From JAKZVK01 sp965261065 (lineage in GTDB: Bacteria > Acidobacteriota > Terriglobia > Bryobacterales > UBA6623), in assembly GCA_965261065.1 (NCBI GenBank), contig OZ253444.1, positions 2,604,001 through 2,668,000 of the forward strand: a DNA stretch of 64,000 bases, read 5' to 3'. This document shows, one piece after another, positions 60,456-64,000 of the stretch (its first letter is position 1; each line of letters starts with the position of its first letter). Under the pieces are notes generated by a model, which was given only the letters and a program-made list of their open reading frames with translations, ran no database searches and was not told the origin of the DNA. The translations under genes and the position numbers were made by a program.

Positions 60456-62297
60456 ATGCCGCGACCGTCTCTCTGCGTAATCGTCCAACGGCGGCAAGCG
60501 TCTTCGTTCGCGAACCAGACTGTCGCCGACTACCAAGTCCTTCACCTCGCTGACGAGCAAGCGGCCCTAGGCCAATCCTCGGCCGAATGCTTCCTGTGGT
60601 ACACCGGCGACCGCCCGCTGCACGATCACGCCTTCGAGGAATGCATCTGGGGTCTGCGACACGCCGAGTGGGTGACGTGGGCGGACACCGGCCAGGCTCC
60701 GCCGCCCTCACTGCGGCAATGCGCGGGCCCGCTCGGCGTCGCCAGGCAAACCCTCGAGACACTCGAAGCAAAGAGAACCGGTCGCGTCCGGCAGCTCCCA
60801 TGGCGCTGCCGCTTGGACATCGCAGCCCCCGCCGCCGGCGGCACACCGGGCCCGACGCCACACGCCCTCTATCCGCCCAGCGGCGAACCCGAACCCTCCA
60901 CCGTCGACGACGGCCGTGGACGAGGCATCGCCGCAGCCTTCTTCCGCGCGCTCCAGCATCTCGAGAACGCCGAACTGCTCTCGCTACGCGCCTGGGTCGA
61001 GCACCCCGCCCGCTCTGTCTCGCGCCTCATCCCGTTGCGGCTCAAGGAGTACGTCAACCGGTGGGCGGACCGGCCGGTCTTCGACCTCAGTTTCTATCTG
61101 CGATTCAAGCCCCAATCGGTGTTGATCGCTGGAAGCCTGGTCGAACACGTCCGATACCAGCCCCGCGAACGCACCGGCTCGCGCCGCCGCATCGCTCTCT
61201 GCACGCCGCACTTGGGCATCGGAGGCGCGGAAACCGTCCTGTTGGAGTTCGCGCGGCAGATCGATCGCGACCGCAACGAAATCTTTGTCCTCGCGACGCA
61301 TTCAGGTGATACGCGCCTGCTCGAGGAATGGCGTACCGCGGTCGACCACATCTACGACCTGGGCCAACTTCTTCCCACCGAGCAAACCGTTTCCGCGATC
61401 TACTCGATGGCGATCAACTGGCGCTGGGACGATCTCGTCATCCAGAACACCCTGCCCGGCTACAGTTGCCTGCCCGCTTTGAAGCAAGACCGGCCAAGCT
61501 TGCGCGTCATCGACATCCTCCACAACATCGACGAGGAGTGGGACTTTTTCTCCGCGACGCTCAACGTGGCCGACGCGGTCGACCGCCGGGTTGTGATCGG
61601 CGAGGCCGGCCGCCGCTGGCTCATCGAGATGGAGATCCCCGAGGACAGAATCCGTCTCATCCGCAACGGCGTCGACCTCGACCGATGGAACCCCGGTCGC
61701 CCGCGCCGACGAGACCTCCGTAAACGGATTGGCGTCTCGCCGCAGACCAAGCTCATTCTCTTCGCGGGCCGCCTGATTCCACGCAAGCGCCCTTTGCTGC
61801 TGGTCGAGGTCGATCGTCGCTTGCAGGCAGCGCAGACGGCGACCCCCTACCATTTCGTCATCGCGGGCGACGGCCCCGACGAGCGGCCGCTGCGCGCCAA
61901 GATCCGCTCCGAGCACCTCGACGCTCGCTTCAGCGTGCTCGGACACGTCCCCGACATCGCACCGTTGCTCGCCGAGGCTGATCTGCTGATTGTCCCGTCG
62001 CTCGAGGAGGGCCTGCCGCTGGTCATCATCGAGGCGTTGGCGATGCAGGTGCCGGTGGTGAGTTGCCGCGTCGGAGCCATCGACGAAGCGGTTCTCCCCG
62101 AGTGCGGCGTTCTGGTCGACAACGACGGGCTCGAAGCCCCCGGGCTGGCCCGCGCCCTCGGCGAACTCCTTGCTGATGGCGACCGCCGAAGAGCGATGGG
62201 CCTAGCCGGCCGCGCCCTGGCCGAGCGCGACTACGACCTCGAAAGAGCCCGCCGCCAATACCGCGAACTTCTTACCGAAAGCAGCGAGTCCCGCTGA
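60456..62297 (+). CDS. Glycosyltransferase family 4 with long N-terminal extension
   Basis: 613 residues. The C-terminal ~370 residues are a GT4 enzyme: RRRIALCTPHLGIGGAETVLLEFARQIDRDRNEIFVLATHSGD, LRVIDILHNIDEEWDFFSATLN, LILFAGRLIPRKRPLLLVEVDRRL, HFVIAGDGPDERPLRAKI, LLIVPSLEEGLPLVIIEALAMQVPVVSCRVGAIDEAVLPECGVLV (E-x7-E signature). Residues 1-230 are an extension with no recognised domain, containing CFLWYTGDRPLHDHAFEECIWGLRHAEWVTWADTG, which faintly resembles the nucleotide-binding half of GT2-type enzymes but without a clear DxD. The start at 60456 lies 70 bases after the peptidase stop. Most probably surface polysaccharide synthesis. A two-domain glycosyltransferase is possible. Confidence 0.87.
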   Translation: MPRPSLCVIVQRRQASSFANQTVADYQVLHLADEQAALGQSSAECFLWYTGDRPLHDHAFEECIWGLRHAEWVTWADTGQAPPPSLRQCAGPLGVARQTLETLEAKRTGRVRQLPWRCRLDIAAPAAGGTPGPTPHALYPPSGEPEPSTVDDGRGRGIAAAFFRALQHLENAELLSLRAWVEHPARSVSRLIPLRLKEYVNRWADRPVFDLSFYLRFKPQSVLIAGSLVEHVRYQPRERTGSRRRIALCTPHLGIGGAETVLLEFARQIDRDRNEIFVLATHSGDTRLLEEWRTAVDHIYDLGQLLPTEQTVSAIYSMAINWRWDDLVIQNTLPGYSCLPALKQDRPSLRVIDILHNIDEEWDFFSATLNVADAVDRRVVIGEAGRRWLIEMEIPEDRIRLIRNGVDLDRWNPGRPRRRDLRKRIGVSPQTKLILFAGRLIPRKRPLLLVEVDRRLQAAQTATPYHFVIAGDGPDERPLRAKIRSEHLDARFSVLGHVPDIAPLLAEADLLIVPSLEEGLPLVIIEALAMQVPVVSCRVGAIDEAVLPECGVLVDNDGLEAPGLARALGELLADGDRRRAMGLAGRALAERDYDLERARRQYRELLTESSESR

Positions 62298-62327
62298 GTC
62301 AACTTGCCGCCGCCTGCCCGTGGATTC

Positions 62328-62777
62328 TTACCGTTGAGATGTATCGCCCAGTACAGCTTGGTCAACTTTGGCCGGGGGACGTTTCAGCTTTGTAGTCGAC
62401 ATAGAGAGTCGCTTCTCCACGGATGACCAGTCTTCCTGATCAAAAGACTCAACAGCAAATGATGCGGGATCGAATCTCTCCGACCGGGTCACAAGCTCAC
62501 TGAAGGGGACAAACGAGATCATCAAGCCACAGTCGAAGGCTTCAGCGACTCGCCGCAAGGTCTCGATATTGGGGCGCGTTTTGCCCGGCTTCATCATCGC
62601 CGAGATTCGAGGCTGTAACATCCCGGTCCGTTCCGCAAGCTGTTGTTGGGTCCAGCCGCGTGATTTCATCAGGGATCGAATCTGAAAGGGAATGCCGATG
62701 TTGATGTGCGAACCAACGAATGCCCTGCGATACTCGGGATCGCGCAGCTTGGCAATGAGCTTAGAGATCGTATTCAA
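62328..62777 (-). CDS. HigA-type helix-turn-helix antitoxin
   Basis: 149 residues. XRE-family HTH in QIRSLMKSRGWTQQQLAERTGMLQPRISAMMKPGKTRPNIETLRRVAEAFDCGLMISF (about 32-90), typical of antitoxins of the HigBA group in which the antitoxin gene follows the toxin. The C-terminal region (VESFDQEDWSSVEKRL) may wrap the toxin. TTG start at 62777 overlaps the toxin stop by 17 bases, so the two are co-translated. It probably represses the shared promoter at 63136-63159 together with the toxin. It is on the opposite strand to the glycosyltransferase that ends 30 bases away. Confidence 0.88.
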   Translation of the reverse strand: MNTISKLIAKLRDPEYRRAFVGSHINIGIPFQIRSLMKSRGWTQQQLAERTGMLQPRISAMMKPGKTRPNIETLRRVAEAFDCGLMISFVPFSELVTRSERFDPASFAVESFDQEDWSSVEKRLSMSTTKLKRPPAKVDQAVLGDTSQR

Positions 62778-63126
62778 CCGTGACCACCTCGTTGTTTTGA
62801 ATCTGCCGCTTCCTCTTCCTAGCCGTATCCAGGCAGTCGGGCGGTGTGTAGATGCGCTGTTTGTGCTTGCAACCGATCAATGCGTACCAGATATCATCCC
62901 CAAAGAACCCCAGAAGCCGGTGCTGTTTGTTTTCGGATTCCCATCTCAGCTCGCCGATACCGCCGCCAAGACTCCTGTAGGCGGGCATCTCCCATCGCCG
63001 AAACTTCCTCTGAGTCTTGATGAACAGATCGCCGTCCGCTTGTTCCTGTGGCGAAAGCCGGCGTACCAGTCGGCGATCTTGTTTCTCCCTATCGGGGAAA
63101 CGTAGCACCGGATCTCTCTCCACCAT
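62761..63126 (-). CDS. HigB/RelE-like toxin (phage-derived Gp49-like)
   Basis: 121 residues from the ATG at 63126. The C-terminal part matches HigB/Gp49-like mRNA interferases: GIGELRWESENKQHRLLGFFGDDIWYALIGCKHKQRIYTPPDCLDTARKRKRQIQNNE, where the conserved basic residues (K, R in RLLGFF and the K-rich end) would contact the ribosome-bound message. A GTG at 63144 is possible but lies inside the operator-like palindrome, so the ATG is preferred. It is the first gene of the pair; order toxin then antitoxin is the HigBA pattern. The N-terminal 30 residues are highly charged and less typical. Confidence 0.85.
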   Translation of the reverse strand: MVERDPVLRFPDREKQDRRLVRRLSPQEQADGDLFIKTQRKFRRWEMPAYRSLGGGIGELRWESENKQHRLLGFFGDDIWYALIGCKHKQRIYTPPDCLDTARKRKRQIQNNEVVTVEYDL

Positions 63127-63135
63127 GCTCTCACG

Positions 63136-63159
63136 GTATATCACAAAAATGTTATATCC
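63136..63159. promoter_or_regulatory. Operator-like palindrome upstream of higBA
   Basis: GTATATCACA (63136-63145), four A, then TGTTATATCC (63150-63159): 8 of 10 positions are complementary. It lies 10-33 bases upstream of the toxin ATG on the minus strand, AT-rich in otherwise GC-rich DNA, and includes a TATAAC -10-like sequence. A likely binding site for the HigA-HigB complex. Confidence 0.6.
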
Positions 63160-63259
63160 AGACCCCTCAGGGTGCGCGACAAGAAAGTGATGATTTGCGG
63201 GTTCCCCTTTTTTGCGTGCGAATCCTTACGTAGTGATACGTTAGGAAAGGAGGCGTACT

Positions 63260-63658
63260 ATGCCCGAATCTCTCGTCGCGCTCGAACGTCAACGAAAGGC
63301 CATCCTCGCTCGGATTCTCGATCTAGGAGACTTCCGCAGCGGATCCATCAGCGCTGTCAGCGGCCGCTGCGGCAAACCGTCCTGCCGCTGCCATCAGCCC
63401 GGCCAGCCCGCTCATGGCCCGAACTACCGCCTGACCAGGAAGGTCAACGGCAAGACCGTGAGTGAGACCTTTTCCTCGCCCGCCCAGCGGCGCAAAGCGC
63501 AACGTGAAGTTGAGGCTTTTCACCGCTTCCGGGAGCTGAGCCGACAACTGCTCGAAGTCAACGAACAGATCTGCCGCTTGCGCCCCGTCGCCGAGGACAC
63601 CGAGCTGAGTCCGCAGGAAAAAAAACGGCCGAGGCGATCCAGCAAGAAGTCGCCGTAG
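63260..63658 (+). CDS. DUF6788-type IS-associated protein
   Basis: 132 residues. Matches the small DUF6788 family often found just upstream of ISKra4-type transposases: LERQRKAILARILDLGDFRSGSISAVSGRCGKPSCRCHQPGQPAHGPNYRLTRKVNGKTVSETF, with a CGKPSCRC cysteine pair, then a coiled-coil-like SPAQRRKAQREVEAFHRFRELSRQLLEVNEQICRL. Excellent ribosome site AAAGGAGG eight bases before the ATG at 63260. The gene ends in a basic tail after an eight-A run at 63618-63625. The next open frame, beginning at the same run, encodes the transposase. Role in transposition unknown. Confidence 0.8.
   Translation: MPESLVALERQRKAILARILDLGDFRSGSISAVSGRCGKPSCRCHQPGQPAHGPNYRLTRKVNGKTVSETFSSPAQRRKAQREVEAFHRFRELSRQLLEVNEQICRLRPVAEDTELSPQEKKRPRRSSKKSP
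63618..63625 (+). other. A8 run, possible -1 frameshift site
   Basis: Eight A in the reading GAA AAA AAA CGG. A -1 slip (heptamer A AAA AAA, 63619-63625) would move the DUF6788 frame directly into the open transposase frame, giving AAA ACG GCC GAG and onward with no stop. Such slippery runs are used for programmed frameshifting in several IS families. Confidence 0.45.
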
Positions 63659-64000
63659 AAGTAGGGAGGCTGCTACGGGTCGTCTTGTGTGAGAGGCGCA
63701 AGCGCGGGTCGCTCGACCTCGAAGCCGTCGAACAGGCGACGCGCGACGCGCTGCATCAAGCCGGCGCTGTCTTGCTCGAGACGCTGTTGAACGAAGACGC
63801 GGCCGGCGAATCGCAGCAGCCCTGCGCCTGCGGCTCGCCAGCGCGCTACGCCGGTCGGCGGCCGAAGAAGCTCGTCACGATGCTGGGCGAGGTCGTCGTC
63901 GAACGGCCGTACTATCACTGCAGCCGCTGCGGCAAAGGCTTCGCGCCGCACGACCAAGAGCTGGCCGTCAAAGCGACGCAGTATTCGCCAGGCGTGCGCC
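63626..64000 (+). CDS. ISKra4-family transposase, N-terminal part (cut by window edge)
   Basis: In the frame one base behind the DUF6788 gene the sequence reads AEAIQQEVAVEVGRLLRVVL, LEAVEQATRDALHQAGAVLLE, CACGSPARYAGRRPKKLVT, GEVVVERPYYHCSRCGKGF, APHDQELAVKATQYSPGVR, running open to the window end. The Y-Y-x-C-x-x-C-G-x-G-x-x-P-x-D segment is the zinc-binding signature of ISKra4 transposases, preceded by a helical N-terminus. No ATG occurs before about 63880, so it either starts at an upstream non-ATG codon (for example TTG near 63685) or is produced by frameshifting at the A8 run. The catalytic domain lies beyond the window. Confidence 0.8.

Noticed and set aside
1..64000. Defence island, secondary-metabolite cluster or prophage
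   Set aside because: Apart from two toxin-antitoxin pairs I see no restriction-modification, CBASS, retron, polyketide/NRPS or phage structural genes.

Overview
The window is GC-rich DNA from a Gram-negative bacterium, most likely Acidobacteriota (Bryobacterales/Solibacter-like). The case rests on several signs. There are secreted DUF1549/DUF1553 (planctomycete-type cytochrome) proteins paired with DUF1501 proteins, an FG-GAP/ASPIC-UnbV protein, PPC-domain and PQQ-like propeller proteins, a CehA-type hydrolase, lpxD (an LPS outer membrane), and a secreted protein with the LPNFxC motif common in Acidobacteria. Planctomycetota or Verrucomicrobiota cannot be excluded from one window.

Layout. 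(1) 1-20 kb is catabolic and secreted-protein territory. Two copies of a ceramidase-like hydrolase plus FAD-dependent amine/amino-acid oxidoreductase module (2-1755 and 16862-19579) bracket two PLP aminotransferases, a four-gene PPC / DUF1553 / DUF1501 / FG-GAP series and a threonine aldolase; the second module also carries an MFS transporter and an AraC-type regulator in tightly overlapping genes. (2) 20-26.5 kb holds tRNA-Ser(GGA), a propeller-metallohydrolase fusion, an IS1202-like element and a rearrangement scar. (3) 26.6-43.7 kb holds a second DUF1553/DUF1501 pair split by a decayed MNT-HEPN toxin-antitoxin pair, an acidobacterial secreted protein, two tandem PQQ-like propellers with EF-hand inserts, msrA, a frameshifted cyclase-repeat protein with a heme motif, a glycine-zipper lipoprotein and a DsbD-like protein. 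(4) 43.9-64 kb holds glycosyltransferases, a tandem ThyX-like protein, a PIG-L deacetylase, prepilin peptidase, lpxD, an exopolysaccharide export/kinase pair (Wza/Wzc type), a truncated CapD-like protein, an S9 peptidase, a HigBA-type toxin-antitoxin pair and the start of an ISKra4-type element.

Mobile DNA is the dominant theme. Three nearly identical IS1595-family copies each have a perfect 8-bp target duplication. Two of them split genes whose reading frames are exactly restored when element plus one duplication is removed, so those knock-outs are recent. One IS1202-like element has a 16-bp duplication, one IS630 element sits at a TA inside an older repeat-ended element, and a perfect 20-bp palindrome recurs in intergenic DNA. 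Several genes carry single-base indels or in-frame stops (PPC gene with a G16 tract, HEPN gene, cyclase-like gene, one IS1595 transposase); some may be assembly errors and some real decay.

I do not see a complete, clearly new defence or biosynthetic system. The most promising leads are the duplicated ceramidase-like/oxidoreductase module, the ThyX-like tandem protein with an altered signature, the EF-hand/PQQ pair, the possible frameshift-produced DUF6788-transposase fusion, and the nested repeats at 45.2-46.6 kb.
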